Source: Coptis chinensis (taxonomy: Eukaryota; Streptophyta; Magnoliopsida; Ranunculales; Ranunculaceae). From it: a stretch of DNA of 64,000 bases. The stretch spans positions 23,132,501-23,196,500 of the forward strand of contig CM027385.1 of NCBI GenBank assembly GCA_015680905.1. Direction: 5' to 3'. Positions 21,361-33,560 of this stretch are shown here, piece by piece. Below the pieces are notes generated by a model that saw nothing but the letters and a program-made list of their open reading frames with translations, had not been told where the DNA came from and did not search any database. Made by a program: the position numbers and the translations under genes. Every line of letters begins with the position of its first letter. Position 1 is the first letter of the stretch.

Positions 21361-22698
21361 TGATAAGAGCCCAAAACTGTAGTTTTAACCCTTTAACAAT
21401 ATTACTTTTAGACCAATTATGTGATTAATAAATAAGAGTTAGTGTTGTTTATGTGTTTTTGTGTATTTCAGACATTGGAGTCGAATATGTGAAGAAATTT
21501 GTCCCTTTTACGAGATAAAGTAGCAAAGGTTGGTTGCTAAGAAGTTCTATGATTAAAGGCCAAGATTCAAGGAGAAAAAACCTTTTTAAATCCCGGTCAA
21601 AGCTGAAAAATCAAAGTCAACACTGGCAAAAATAGCGCATAAAAGTCAGTAGAACTTCTGAAAGCCGTATCTTTGGACTCAGACCTCGGAATTAGGCCTA
21701 CCATATGTCAAAACGACCAGCTCGGGAAAGGCTTTCTAATGGTCTGAAGCTTGACCCAATCAAAAGAGCAAAAGTGGACAAAAAGACTATTGTAGTAAAT
21801 TCCAGTTGAGAAACTTTTTTTGGACCGAAGTAATCAAGTTTTGGGCTCGATTTTATGGCCCAAAACATGGCTCCAAAGCCCATGCATGAAATTGTAGACC
21901 TAGCCTCTTCTATATATAGAGGGCTAAAACCAAACTCTTAGTCTCTCCTAGATTAGATTCATAAAATAGATTAGACTTAATTAATTAGTCAATACTTAGT
22001 TTTTAATACAGTTTTGAATCATTAGACTCTTTTTCATTAAATTAATAAAGTAATTTTATATTTCTTCAAAGATGTCTTACTCTTATTCTTCCATTAATGA
22101 TAGTTTGATGAATCGAAGCTAAACCTCTATTAGAGGGGTTTGAAGAAGCTTTGATGAAAACTTGATTTTGTTAGTGTAGAAATAGTTGTAATATTCTATT
22201 CCAATCTTGAAGGTAGTTAATTCACCATGAGAATGAGTTTAAATTGCCTCATATACTAATTATTAGTTGGTAGAGATTTCCATGAATAATTAGGGATTAA
22301 AAAGACCCAATATCTATGTTAAAACATAAAGATTAGGATTACAACAAATCTATGCTAGTTTATTAAGTTGAAATCAAGGTGGAATTAAATCACCCTAATT
22401 CCTTCTCATATTCACATCTTAGTATTGAATTGCCATAATATAAGTTAGAACATTTTTAATTAGTTCAATCACCATCTCAGTATAATTTCAATCCATTACT
22501 CTCATCGATTTTGTTAGAATTGATTAAACTAGGAAATCTTAACGTCTAAAGAATTAGGAGTGGAACGAATTCTCTTCTCCAATTATTGCATGATTCACGA
22601 GAGTAGAAATTTGATACATTAGCGTAAATGCTTATGTTTTACTTCTGCCTAAGTTTAATTAGTTTTGTAGGAGTAAATAGTAGTTTTTACATTTATCA
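21361..22698 (+). repeat. 3' LTR of element A
   Basis: TGATAAGAGCCC...TTTATCA, 1338 bp. TATATATA at 21911-21918 is the probable core promoter. The next base, 22699, is inside minus-strand gag of element C, so the boundary is sharp. Confidence 0.9.
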
Positions 22699-24379
22699 GG
22701 ATCAATAGGATGTTTAACCTTGGCCGTTTTTTTCTTTGGTTGTGGTTTAACTGGTACCTCTACAGGGGTAGGATCTTCAATTTCTATACCAGTATCAAGT
22801 AAGTTTTCATTGGTAATGACCACTGGTGGTGTAACAATGGGCATAGTTACGGCGTTGTCAACCACTCTGCCAGATAGGAGAGTGGTGATGGCATTTAACT
22901 CACTTACGTTTAAATTTTCATTACTAGTATTACCGATTACTTCAAAGGTTGTGTTTGACATTTTTAGATTAGGTATAGCTTGACCTGGGAACACACCTTT
23001 TGGTTGTACTTTCTCTTGGGTTAACTGCTGTAATTATTGTTATATGGATTGTAAAATTTGTTGTTGAGTTTGCATGAAGGCGTTGAAATGATCCGGTTGT
23101 GGATGTGTAGTGGTCACAAGTGGTGTGACAGGAACTATCTCACGTTGATTATTAACGGGTGGGTTGTGATAGTTATTATTAACCGGAATGATACCTCTGT
23201 TAGCATTATAATTATTATAATTAGCTTGTCCTTGTCCATGTCGTGGTGGAGCTTGCTTGTAATTGTTTGTCGGCCTAAGGTTGTGATTATTATACCCTGG
23301 AGGTGTAACTTGTTGATTATTTCTCCAACTGAAGTTGGGATTTTGTCTCCAAGGGGCGTTAAGAATAGGAAGGTTATTAACGGAGCAAACATTATCTGGT
23401 TGTGCGGGTTCATAGACGAGAGTGCAATAGCAGTGAGGATGCTCAGGACTCAAACAAAAATTACAAGGAATAGAGTTGACATTCATGACAGGGGTAAGGT
23501 TCTATTGAATAGAAATAGCTTCTACCTTTTTTGTGAGGGATTTAGTTAGAGTTCTAAGCTCAAGATTAGGTTTAACTTTAAACATACTAGCAGCCTTAAC
23601 TGTTGAAGAAGCATTAGCGGAGTGGGGGGATGTCATTACCCCCCCCCCCCCATGTTATTATTACGCTTAGATTGATCTTCTAAAAACCTATAAGCCTCTG
23701 AGGCTCCTTTACTAAGGAAACTACCCCCATTTATTATATCAAGAACCCCTTTATGATGATGTAAAAGCCTCTTGAAAAAGGCACGAACAAGCGTGTCTTT
23801 CACAAGGTTATGATGTGGACACTCTGAGAAGATCAGTGAAACGATTCCAGGCTTTTGAAAAGGATTCATGAGGATTCTAGCAGAAGAAATGAATCTTGTA
23901 AAGCATTTCATCTGTCTTCAGTGGTGGGTAAAACTGTTCCATAAATAATTGAACAAGTTTGGCCCATGAGTCCATAGAATTAGGCGCTTGGGCAGTTAAC
24001 CAAGATTCCGCCTTATCGGTTAGGGTGAAAGGAAACACCCTCAGTTTAATTTGTTCCGAGCCTATGGTAGGATGATGGAATGTGGTAAGAACTTGTTCTA
24101 TCCTATGCATATACTGAAAACGCTTCTCATGGTCTACCTATGAAAAACTAGTAACAAATTAAAAATATTCGGGGGAATTCAAAAATCCTCCACTTGGTCT
24201 GCAATAATGATGCATGACTTAGGGCTATCATTTAGGGCTTTGTAAAAATCAAAGAGAGGAGTCTCTGTTTCGTCATCCATTGATGCAGGTGTAGTGTGTG
24301 GTATTCTAGATAGGCGTGTGAGTTGACGTTTACAATAGATCACGTTAGACTATTTTTTCTTACCAGACCTTAATCTCAT
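22699..24379 (-). pseudogene. gag: gag of element C
   Basis: Begins at the ATG at 24379 with MRLRSGK, the same start as gag in G and H. Capsid blocks follow: HMHRIEQVLTTFHHP written as MHRIEQVLTTFHHPTIG (about 24110), KAESWLTAQAPNSMDSW, AKLVQLFMEQFYPPLKTDEM, and ECPHHNLVKDTLVRAFFKR (about 23825). The zinc knuckle CNFCLSPEHPHCYC is complete at 23424-23465. The tail has the ITTLLSGRVVDNAV block (about 22870) and ends inside KVKHPIDP at the insertion point of A. Shifts near 23900, 23640, 23490 and 23040 break the frame. A run of ten C at 23641-23650 lies on one of them. Confidence 0.82.
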
Positions 24380-24864
24380 GCAAGGCTAAGTCCAATATTA
24401 AAGAAACACCAACAACAGTCAAAACAACCCTGATATGCTAGAATTAAAAACTCTTCTGACAGAAAAGGCGAGGAGTGAAAGAAGGACCTGAATGCCTCCT
24501 TGCTACGCGTTTGAATAACATCTTGTATACACAATCTCAGTGTATGTAAGAAGTTGGAAACACTGAATAACTTGAATAAATGAGAGTTTGAACTAACCTA
24601 TGAAAATCGGGCTTCTTCATAAGGGGCGCGGGCACACCTGGAATCATGCTAATAAGGGCTGCTTGACACGAATTCCAGTACCCTGAGGGCGGGCGCGCTT
24701 TAGAAATAGGGTACTTAGAGAGTGGGAACGCTCAAGGTATTTCTGCGAAAAAAAAATTCTGAACCAAACAAACGTAGTTAGAACCAAACAAGGGTGGGTG
24801 GGTTTAATAGGATTTTGGTAGGATTGAAAATACGAAAGGAAATGAATATAAAGAGAACTAAGAT
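24380..24864 (-). other. 5' leader of element C
   Basis: Untranslated region between PBS and gag. It contains degenerate GC-rich motifs (24625-24695, GGGGCGCGGG and GGGCGCGC) like those in the leaders of G and H. I see no gene. Confidence 0.6.
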
Positions 24865-24877
24865 GGCAGCGGCGCCA
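24865..24877 (-). other. Primer-binding site of element C
   Basis: The minus strand reads TGGCGCCGCTGCC two bases after the LTR end, resembling the 3' end complement of tRNA-Asp used by Athila elements. Confidence 0.8.
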
Positions 24878-24879
24878 TT

Positions 24880-26152
24880 TGATAATTGTAAAAAACAATC
24901 ATTTTACCTAATCTTAGCTAATTATGCTAGGAATAAGTAAAAGCTTGAATTTACGCCAGTTGATCAAAGTTTTACTCTCGTTAATCATGCAATATGTGGA
25001 GTTGAGAATTCGTTCCACTCCTAGTCGTTTAGAAGTTAAGTTTCACTAGTTTAATCAATTCTAACAAAATCAATGAGAGTAATGGATTGAAATTATACTA
25101 ATGTGATGAAAATAACTAATTGAGATGTTATAATTTATACTATGGCAATTTAACGAGGAGATGTGAATATGGAGAAGGAATTAGGGGGATTTGATTCTAC
25201 CTTGATTTATTCCTAATATGCTAGTGTAGATTATTGCAATCCTAAACAATGAAGATTAAGTATTTAATCCCTAACTATTCATGGCATCTCTAACCAAATA
25301 ATAGAATGCATGAGAGGAAGTTTAACCCATTCTCATGGTGAATAAACTAACCTCTAGAGTAAAACTCTTGAACAAGCAATAAATCTAAACTAACACATCA
25401 AGTCTTCATCAAACCCCTCTAATGGTGGTTTAGTTCAGATTCATCAGACTATCAGTAATAGAAGAATAAGAAGAAAACAGTATTGAAAGAATATAAATTG
25501 GCTTTATTAATCTATATTAAAAACTAAGTACTGACTAATTAACTAAGTTTATGAATTAAAATCTAAGTACTAAGAGTTATGCCTTAGTCCTCTTTTATAT
25601 AAAAGATGGCTAGGTCTACAATTTCATGCATGGGCTTTGGAGCCATGTTTTGGGGCATTAAATCGAGCCCAAAACCTAATTACTTAAGTCCAAAAAGGGT
25701 TTCTCTATTGGAAATTACTGCAACTACCTTTTCATTTACTTCTACTCCTCTGATTAGATCAAGGTCTAAACCATTAGAAAGCTCTTTCTAAGTCGGTCGT
25801 TTTGACATATGGTAGGCCCAATTCTGAGATTTGAGTCCAATGATATGGCCTACAGAAGTTTTGCTGACTTTTATGCTCTATTTATGCCCGTGTTGACTTT
25901 GACTTTTCAGCTTTGACTAGGCTTTAACAAGGCTTTTTCAGCTTGAAACTTGGGCTTTAAACCTAGAACTTCTTAGCAACCAACCTTTGCTCATTTCTCT
26001 TGCAAAAGGGACACATTTCTTCACATATTTGACTCCAATGCCTAAAATATACAAAAGCACGTAAACAGTACTAACTCTTATTTAATAATCACATAATTGG
26101 TCTAAATGTAATATTATTAAGGGGCTAAAACTATAGTTTTGGGCTCTTATAA
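24880..26152 (-). repeat. 5' LTR of element C
   Basis: About 1273 bp. The 5' end reads TTATAAGAGCCC in place of TGATAAGAGCCC (one changed base at 26151), and the other end is CAATTATCA next to the PBS. A TATATAAAAG box lies on the minus strand near 25600. Confidence 0.85.
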
Positions 26153-26820
26153 ACCATGGAAGCCTCACCTAAACCATTTACCTCTTTTATTCATGGGATA
26201 CAATATCTATACCCCATTTTATGGGATTGGCACCCCTTTGGCAAAAGGGTATATGAATAATGATTATTTCCTAAATGTCCTTTTACACCCCACATGTCCG
26301 ATGGTTCCTCGGCTGTGAGTTGTTGTAAGATCTCACATTCCACAACATCGAGTTGCCACGACATCCCACAATCCATGACATCGGGTTGCCACGAGATCCC
26401 ACATTCCATGGCAGCGAGTTTTTTTTCACGAATGGTTTTTTTTGTTAATTTTTTTTTTTCACTTCAAATTTTGAACACACGCGGCATACGGATACCTCAT
26501 CTTCTTCTGTAGAGCTTATTTATATGCTCCAAGAACAAAACCATGAGAAAAAAATGTAGAATCGAGGCATAATCTTGTTATCTCGTGACAATTTTTTTCA
26601 TAGGCTCTAAGAAAAACTTGTGATCAAGTTGATGAATAAGAGTTTTGGTAATTAATACAAACAAAAACTCTATTTTGGTGAACACAACTGAAGCTTTAGA
26701 TAGTGGTAGTAACTTCAAAAGAGTTTGTTTTTAGAAGTGACGTTCATCCTAAATTGTTTAGAGTTTGAGTGAGGGAGATGTGAAGGTAGACTCTCGTATG
26801 GATTAGAATGGTTCTAAGCT
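26153..26820. other. Unassigned sequence between elements C and D
   Basis: I recognise no gene or element. It includes a short 33-bp tandem repeat (26328-26420) and a T-rich stretch (26416-26460). Part of it may be the end of D's LTR, whose left boundary I could not fix. Confidence 0.3.
26328..26420. repeat. 33-bp minisatellite, about 2.8 copies
   Basis: Units start at 26328, 26361 and 26394 with the pattern AGATCYCACATTCC...ATCGRGTTGCCACG. On the minus strand the repeat codes for an 11-residue motif, but nothing suggests a real protein. Confidence 0.75.
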
Positions 26821-28770
26821 AATGAAAACTTGAAAGCTTTAATTGTTGAAAAATGACTTGAAAACATTGAAAAGAAGATTGAAACAAACTTGAAATAAGA
26901 ACAACAAGATGAAAGGAAGATTTAAATAAGAACAAGTGAATAACAAGTTTGATTGAAATGAAATAAAACAAACAATAAAGTAAAAAATTGAATTGAAACA
27001 CTAGACAAGAAATGAAACAAAGCAAATGGTTTGGATCCTGAGACAATGGATGGTTTCTCTCTCCATTCCTTTTAGCTTATACAAATTTACCCTTCTCCAT
27101 TACAAATTAGACACGTCGCACTTCACTTTTGCTTTTGCTTTTTGGTTTCTTCCTAACCAAGGTAGGTTTAGAGAGAAAGTCATCATATTTTGAGATAAGG
27201 GCCTCTATCTCTGGTCTTCTAATTTGAAGGCTTTGACCTTTGACCTTTGACTATGACCTTTCACTTTGACCGTTAACTTTGACCATTTGACTTTGACTTT
27301 TTTAGCACTTTTTCGTAGCAGCTTCTGGTCTTTATAATAAGTGTGATTAAGGCTCCTTTTGGTGCTAAGACACAACTTTTATGATAATGTAGGAACCTTT
27401 ATCGTCGTAGTTTACAAACTGTGAAAACCATGCACAGCGGAATAAAGGTTCTCATGATTTTGGTTAGAAACATACCTTTAGATCAGCTGTGATATCTTTC
27501 AGAATATGAATCAGCAACCTTTTGATCTTCTGTTGTATTCCTATCCTTAGAATGGAGGTTGTGTGGGCAACAATCTACCAGCCCTTTCTCTCTCTTTCTT
27601 TGCCTCTCTTTTTCCAATAAGTGAATAGTGAATTTGGCCAAGAAAAAAGGGTTTCTTTATATAGGCTACAACAGGGACCATGAGGAGAAATTAGGGTTAG
27701 GTCTCCTGATGGGTTTGGGCTTCCCATGTTCGCCCAGAACATAGGGCCCAAGTCCGTTAACAAATGGCTTATTCCACTAAAGGTCATTGCTGCACTACCG
27801 CCCTAATCCCAAATTACATGTTACATTTATGGGCTCCATATTATATGCTTGTTGATCTCCCCGTGTTTAAGATATCGAATGCCAATTGATTAAGTCAAGT
27901 TACTGACAACTACATTAATAAACTACTTATGTCCTTGAGTAGTACCAGTCAACCTCATTGTCATGTCGGTTTAAATCCACTTGTAGGGTTTACATGATAA
28001 TCCTTATGAGCTCCTCAAGGGGACATCATCAACCCGACTTCCTGCGGGTCACATATTCTTTCTATAATCAACAACACACCTTACATACAATGTCATTACC
28101 CAATCCATCGAGTTTGTTGATTCACAAATGAATCTCACTCATTGATGATTTAAAGCAATGTATAATGCACGTAAGTGCCCGTTATTATATCCAGATTAAG
28201 AGGACAAGCATCCATAATAACAGAGGTGTTTGTTTTTTTATATACTCAGTATAAGGAGAAACAACCTCACTTGGTCCTGTTTAATTCACACAAAGTGTAC
28301 TAGTGTAATCCTGTAGTCAAGATAAACTAATACCATATTATACTACAACCGTACCAATGGTTTGTCCAAATCCATTGAGGTTGTGAACATTTACTTATAC
28401 TTTATAAGGTACTGATGATATGATCTTTTATGTGTCACCACACACCATATCATATACAACATAAAGTATTAGACGCATGCATATAACTAATAACATATAT
28501 AATATGCATAACATTTGCCCATATGATTCTTATTCAAAATATAAAGAATTAGAGTTAATACAAAAGTAATGTTTTTAGTATATAACCATATCAATCTCCC
28601 ACTTATACTCAAAGCATTGCTTTTTAGTATACTACTAACAGATAAGTGGTCTGAAATACTCCTTAACCTAAAAAAGGCAGTAAAAGCTATGAGTTGTCTT
28701 TTTGTTAAGTTAAGAGGGACTATAATGCAGCAATATAAGGGTAATAAAATGCATATTTGGGAGCTAATCA
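26821..28770 (-). repeat. 3' LTR of element D, split by a copia-like solo LTR
   Basis: The minus strand begins TGATTAGCTCCC at 28770, right after the PPT. After the inserted solo LTR it continues at 27382 with a block rich in GTCAAAGTCAAA motifs (27230-27310). A TATA-like TTGTATAAGC lies near 27075. The left end at about 26821 is a guess. Confidence 0.55.
27388..28640 (-). repeat. Copia-like solo LTR
   Basis: On the minus strand it runs from TGTTAGTAGTATAC to GGTTCCTACA, 1253 bp, and both flanks carry GATAA (27383-27387 and 28641-28645), a perfect 5-bp duplication. A TATATAAAG promoter lies near 27660. Near its start it contains AAGTGGGAGATTG, which looks like a copia polypurine tract, followed by TTATATACTAAAAACAT, a diverged repeat of the LTR start. 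The copia assignment rests on this style of ends and is not proved by protein. Confidence 0.75.
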
Positions 28771-30211
28771 CCACCCCCAAATAGCATCTTGCTTGTCCTC
28801 AAGCAAGGATGAGAGAATAAACTAAGATCACAAATGAGTGATTTATTATAAGTTATACTAATCTCATTTCGCAGAGTGCGATTGCATTGACCATATGTAA
28901 CAAGGCCTTAAACCATTAGGAATTCTCTAGTGGACGAGCTTTAAGCCTCGTGAGAGTTTTCCAGTGAAGGTACTCACAAACTTCTTCTATATAGTACAAA
29001 GGGTTTTGTTTACTTATTTATTCTCAGAAGTTCATACATCTCATTAGCAGGGAATAAGGACAAGCTCCTTCGAAGTTAAAATAACATATATACAGTAATT
29101 TAATCATCTAAAGATAAATGCACAAAACATGAGCAATGAAATGCAAAAGCAGAGTTATTTTTGAGGCTTTTGGAGAGCTTCCTTAAGGTGGGTTCTCACA
29201 GGGGTGTGTTGCAATCACAACTCTCTGATAGATTCAATCAAGGTTGGTTATCTCAAGTGCAGTGAGCACTTATATTCCTCGCATACTCAACTGACGTCAA
29301 AAGAAACCGGGGTCGATTGATCACGCTTGCCACTTACTATCACACTATCCTATTCCTAATCGAGCTAGAGGTATTTTATTAGGAGTTATGGGGCTAGGGT
29401 GATGGTTTAGAAAGAAAAAGGAAGGGAAAAACAAAATCTGATAAGTCGAGAAACTGGGTCTTCAAGATACTTGCAACCAGAGAAGAACCTTGTTTTGTTA
29501 TTTTATTTGCTTCCAAATTGTGATACATTCTTTTAGCCCTTTGGCTTTGTGACTCCATATGATTTTGAATTTTGGGAGTTCTAACTTTTGGGAGATTCGA
29601 TTTTTTTTACTCCTTGGATTTTTTGGAGTTTTGGTTGTTAATGGGTCTTTCTTTTCTTCTATTTCTTTTATTTTCTTTTTGAAGCAAATAAATGTTCTGT
29701 TTTTGTACAAGGTCTTCTTTTCTCTTTTTCTGATATTCATCTAGTTCTCAACTTGTCAGTTGGGTAAACTTTTTATTGTGTGTTGTAACGGGTTAGAAAT
29801 TTTTGGTGAAGAATAAAAAGGCTTTTAGAAAGGGTGAAGGCTGAAGAGGGGAAACTAGAGGAAAACTATTTTTTGGGGTTTTAATGTTTATTTAGCTATA
29901 TCGATAAAAAAAATGGCCTAAATTCTCTCTTAAGATATGGCGTGGTAATCAAGCAAGTGGACGTGTGGTCTTTCTATCCGGACATCGTTTGCGTCATCAC
30001 TCAATGATCATTTAGATAATGCATTTGGCTAGATTCTCATAGGATATGGAACTTAATTTTTCTAACCTTGGCTTCAGAAACTCACTGCTATATACAAACA
30101 AATGCTGAGGCATTCCATTCATAAAAAGATGCAAAAACTATTGTACGTATATTAGTCAAAGTACGGAGAACATGTCCTTACTCTATTACTATAATGAGAC
30201 TTCTAAACTAT
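28771..30211 (-). other. PPT and conserved 3' noncoding region of element D
   Basis: TTTGGGGGTGG (28771-28781, minus strand) borders the LTR and is preceded by TTGAGGACAAGCAAGATGC. The region is colinear with the 3' noncoding regions of A, F and H, including the palindrome (28912-28932, one half-site mutated to CCATTAGG) and the CAAGTGGACGTGTG block near 29950. I see no gene in it. Confidence 0.68.
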
Positions 30212-30472
30212 TTATTCATCATAGAAAAAGGAAACAATACTTTTTACTACTAAACGACCATCCTTGACAACTGTGATGCGGTCATCCTCCCCTCTAAGCA
30301 TGCAGTTATAAAATGAACGAGTAAGAGAGCGAGAATAAGCAGCACCTTCTAACAAAACCAAGGGTTCCCATCCTCTTCTTATAATCTCAGCCCTGAAGTG
30401 CACTTCAAACAGATTGGAATAGAAGAGGTCTTGAAAATTTTGCTCTAGCACGATTTTAATAACTCGAGCCAT
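30212..30472 (-). pseudogene. ORF B N-terminal remnant of element D
   Basis: 86 aa starting MARVIKIVLEQNFQDLF, then GWEPLVLLEGAAYSRSLTRS, FYNCM and ITVVKDGRLVVKS. It matches the first third of ORF B in A, F and H (EQSFEDLF, GWEPLMV, LYSPAL, FY.N). It stops where the conserved 3' noncoding region takes over, so about two thirds of ORF B and PPT2 are deleted. Its SLTRSFYN block also resembles the LVRRFYNT block of ORF A. Confidence 0.62.
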
Positions 30473-31060
30473 TTAGAGTAGGGATTGATAAAATTGGGGT
30501 TCTGAGTTGGAATAGGGGTTGAAAATGGAGCAGGCTGTAAAAAAATTGGGTGGAGGTGTGTTGAGGTGGACAGGAGGTCGCAAGTTGGATGGGGGGCGGG
30601 GGTGAGTCTAATTGGGCTGCTAGGGTTGGGGATTTGTGAGGAAGAAGATGGGAGGTTGGATGGTCACGTGGGCTAAATAGCTTGATGGCATGTGCCTCTT
30701 TAACGAACTTAAAATTTTGGCCCAAGCCTAAATAAAATTAGGAAATTCCGATCTTGTCCTCAGTGCCTTGCCAACTTCAAGAGCCGATCCGTGCTTTGTT
30801 ACTAGTCCGATCTTGACCGGTGAGGTACCAAAACGATCAGCATAAAAAATGCAACGTAACAGTATAGGGTACACTTACATCTAATGGTGGATGAAAAACA
30901 AATAATGGAAAGAATTGTACAGGAACAGTTGGGAAATATGTACTGATAACTGAAGGAAAATTTTAATTAATTTTTTTGGGAATAAGTTTGACTGAAATTT
31001 TAAAAAGGTGGGTTGTTTTAAGTCAAATCCTCAAAACTTGGAAGTTTTTGAAAACTTGAG
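30473..31060 (-). other. Spacer upstream of the ORF B remnant of D
   Basis: C-rich leader-like sequence on the minus strand (30480-30660). I find no family-like gene or GC-repeat block here. Confidence 0.35.
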
Positions 31061-31378
31061 TCAATCCCAACAAGATGGCTGGATTACTCTCTTAGACCGA
31101 GCGTAATGCACTAGGAAATAACACATGTAGACTTTATAAATAGAATTATTATGAGGTTGAAAACTGGGGCAAGTTGGTGTCTGATAATTCAAGCACCAAC
31201 CTTCTCTTATAGCTCGTCTCTTATGTGCGTATGAACTCTTACCTAAACTAGGAATGATTTTCGGTATATGTGTCCATATCTTAAACTGCAGTTCTCTAGG
31301 AAGTGCTTGCACACGATCATTGAAACTGATCCATCTAGTCTTGCTAGGTGGAGGCTTTTTGTTTGCCACATAAGACAT
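31061..31378 (-). CDS. Unknown 105-aa ORF of element D
   Basis: Runs from an ATG at 31378 (MSYVANKKPPPSKTRW) to TAG, with PRELQFKIWTHIPKIIPSLG in the middle. It is basic, without a clear membrane segment, and lies between pol and the ORF B remnant, where A, F and H have ORF A. I see no convincing similarity to ORF A and do not recognise it. It may be a fragment or a chance frame. Confidence 0.3.
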   Translation of the reverse strand: MSYVANKKPPPSKTRWISFNDRVQALPRELQFKIWTHIPKIIPSLGKSSYAHKRRAIREGWCLNYQTPTCPSFQPHNNSIYKVYMCYFLVHYARSKRVIQPSCWD

Positions 31379-32057
31379 TTTTGAAAAGTTTTTCAGAAAC
31401 GAGAGATTTAGAAGGGGAAAAGATTTAAACGAGAGGAGAAAGATTTTTAAGAAAGGAAGATTTTGAAAATTTGAATTTTTTTGAGTCTTTTAACGCCAGA
31501 TTCTCGTGACAAAATAGAGATGTGGAGGCAAAAGATAGAATTAAACAGAGAATAGTATCACTTTGGTTTACTTTATTTGTTTAATTCTCGTTTGGAAACG
31601 CCTCGTTCAAAATTTGAGATTTTTTTTTTTTAGTTGGTTTTATTATTCAAAATATATCTCTATCCATATAAAGGTTTGACCAAGAAGATAAAATGATACG
31701 TTAATCCGGTATCATTTTGGTTACTCCAGGCGTATAACTTTTATTTTTATATCCTCTGGTTTTGAAAACTATAGAGAGATATTTTAAGAAACTCATACTC
31801 AAAAGCTATGATTCTAGATGATATTACCTGAAAACAAATCATAACAGATAATCTTAGCCAACTTTCGTGTCATCTCTGTGGCAAACCCAATCTAGATAGA
31901 CAGAGATTCAGCTACGCATGTTGGGGGATTTACTGCGCAAGACATGGAATGTCCTAACCCAAGAGAATAGCTCGGTGATATAGACAACCCTTAGTAAGCA
32001 AAGTTGATCTCAAACTGCCCCTCGATTACGTTGAAAAATCACTTAACTATTGATGTA
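31379..32057 (-). other. Spacer downstream of pol in element D
   Basis: AT-rich and without a gene. I did not find the PPT0 motif that A and H have at this place. Confidence 0.4.
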
Positions 32058-33560
32058 TCAAGAATCTTTCATTAAAAGCACAAAGAAAACAAACATTTTA
32101 AAAAAAAAGTGTAAAATAAAGAAAAGAAAATTTGTATACTCATTCCACAGGTTCACACTTACTTCAACGACGAGTAAAAAGTGTTTTACAAAGAATATGA
32201 GAGATATACTGTAGACTAAGGCTCCGACACTTACAACCACACCCTCCAAGTGGAGAGGTCCGGTTACCTTATTGATGTATCCCCTTAAATGAAAAGATGG
32301 AATGGAATGGGAAAGTAATACATCGAAAAAGAGGTGGCAATCCTCGTAGACGGGATCTTGGAGAAGGATTTCTTCGACATCCGTAGACTGTAACTCATGG
32401 AAATGCTTGAGCTGATGACCATTGACTTTAAAGGTACCATTGTCCTTATGGTTCTTTAAAGTAATAGTCCCATAAGGGGTGACTTCAGTTATATTAAAAG
32501 GACCAATCCATCGAGTATTCAGTTTTCTTGGAAAAAGATGCAATCTAGAGTTATAAAGCAAAACTTTTTGACCAACTTTGAAATGTTTTCGTAAAATATT
32601 CTTGTCATGAATCCTTTTCATGTTTGTTTTGTAATCTTTTGAAAGGTCATAAGCATCATTTCGAATCTTTTCGAGCTCGTTTATTTGTAGTTTACGCTTT
32701 TCACTTGTCGCATCAAGATTATAAGTCAGGGTTTTTATTGCCCACGAGGCATGATGCTCTAGTTCAACTGGCAGATGACAAGGTTTTCCAAAGACAAGCC
32801 TATAGGGGGACATCCCTATAGGTGTTTAAAAAGAGTATATGTATGCCCATAGTGCATCGTTCAGATGGAAATATCTGTCTTTCCTATTTGGATTAACTGT
32901 TTTCTTCAAGATACATGTAATCTCTCGATTAAAGACTTCTACTTAACCACTTGTTTGTGGATTGTATGGAGTTGCAACCTTGTGGGTTACTCCATATTTT
33001 TTCATGATATGTTCAAAAACTCGATTGCAAAAATGTGATCCACCATCACTGATGATAGCTTTTGGAACACCAAATCTTGAAAAAATGTTTTATTTTATGA
33101 AACCAATGACAGTTTTGTTATCATTGTTACGACATGGTATGACCTCAATCCATTTAGACACATAGTCTACGACTACTAGGATGTAGATGAAACCATTAGA
33201 AGTTGGGAAAGGTCCCATGAAATCGATGCCCAGACATCGTAAATCTCCACTATGAGAGTGAGATTTAAGGGCATCATGTTACGTGCAGAAATACGACCGA
33301 AATGTTAGCAAAGAGCACATGCCTTGCAATGAAGAAATGCATCTCGAAAGAGTGTTGACCAGCAAAATCCACATTGTAAGACCTTAGAAGTGGTTTTATT
33401 GGCACTAAAATGCCCTCCACAAGCCTGGTCATGGCAAAAGGAAAGAACAACAGATTGTTCCTATTCTGGAATGCAACGTCAGATGATCTGATCTGGGTAG
33501 TACTTGAAAAGATATGGGTCATCCCAATGATAGTACTTTACTTAAGCTAGGAACTTCTTC
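32058..33560 (-). pseudogene. Integrase of element D pol
   Basis: Zinc-binding region CHDQACGGHFSANKTTSKVLQ (near 33430) and CKAC (near 33330); core GIDFMGPFP (about 33228), ISDGGSHF (about 33057) and VEVFNREIT (about 32940), giving D, D and E; then [20 protein letters not shown] (32813) and the C-terminal [18 protein letters not shown] (about 32510). The last frame is open for 251 codons, running past the usual end into hydrophobic sequence. Stops at several points upstream (for example near 32945 and 33090) inactivate it. Confidence 0.82.

Larger units (their letters stand above)
553..22698 (+). mobile_element. Element A: Athila-type Ty3/gypsy retrotransposon, 5' end outside window
   Basis: Order on the plus strand: truncated gag, protease, RT, RNase H, integrase, ORF A, ORF B, conserved noncoding region, 3' LTR. 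The assignment rests on the FMDDFSIYG box in RT, the TTLRSGR motif of gag, the TALLDLGAS protease motif and the ORFs between pol and LTR, all typical of the Athila lineage. It is inserted in gag of element C: immediately after its LTR, from 22699, minus-strand gag sequence starts in mid-protein, so the right target-site copy would be GGATC. It is itself split by a CACTA element, by Tat element B and by a solo LTR. All frames contain stops or shifts, so it is dead. Confidence 0.85.
22699..26152 (-). mobile_element. Element C: Athila-family element, 5' part only
   Basis: On the minus strand: 5' LTR (26152 to 24880), PBS, leader, gag, then cut in gag by element A at 22698. The remaining pol should lie left of the window, beyond A's 5' LTR. 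It is of the same family as A, F, G and H by LTR and gag. Confidence 0.85.

Noticed and set aside
28589..28640. Reading the copia-like LTR as ending at 28588 with internal sequence to its right
   Set aside because: A perfect GATAA duplication exists only if the LTR extends to 28640, so the solo-LTR reading is better.
29498..29744. Lys-rich and Phe-rich ORFs in the 3' noncoding region of D
   Set aside because: Products of A/T-rich low-complexity sequence; equivalents in A, F and H are not open.
30456..30725. 89-aa minus-strand ORF before the ORF B remnant of D
   Set aside because: Pro/Ser-rich low-complexity leader sequence; its end overlaps the ORF B start in another frame.
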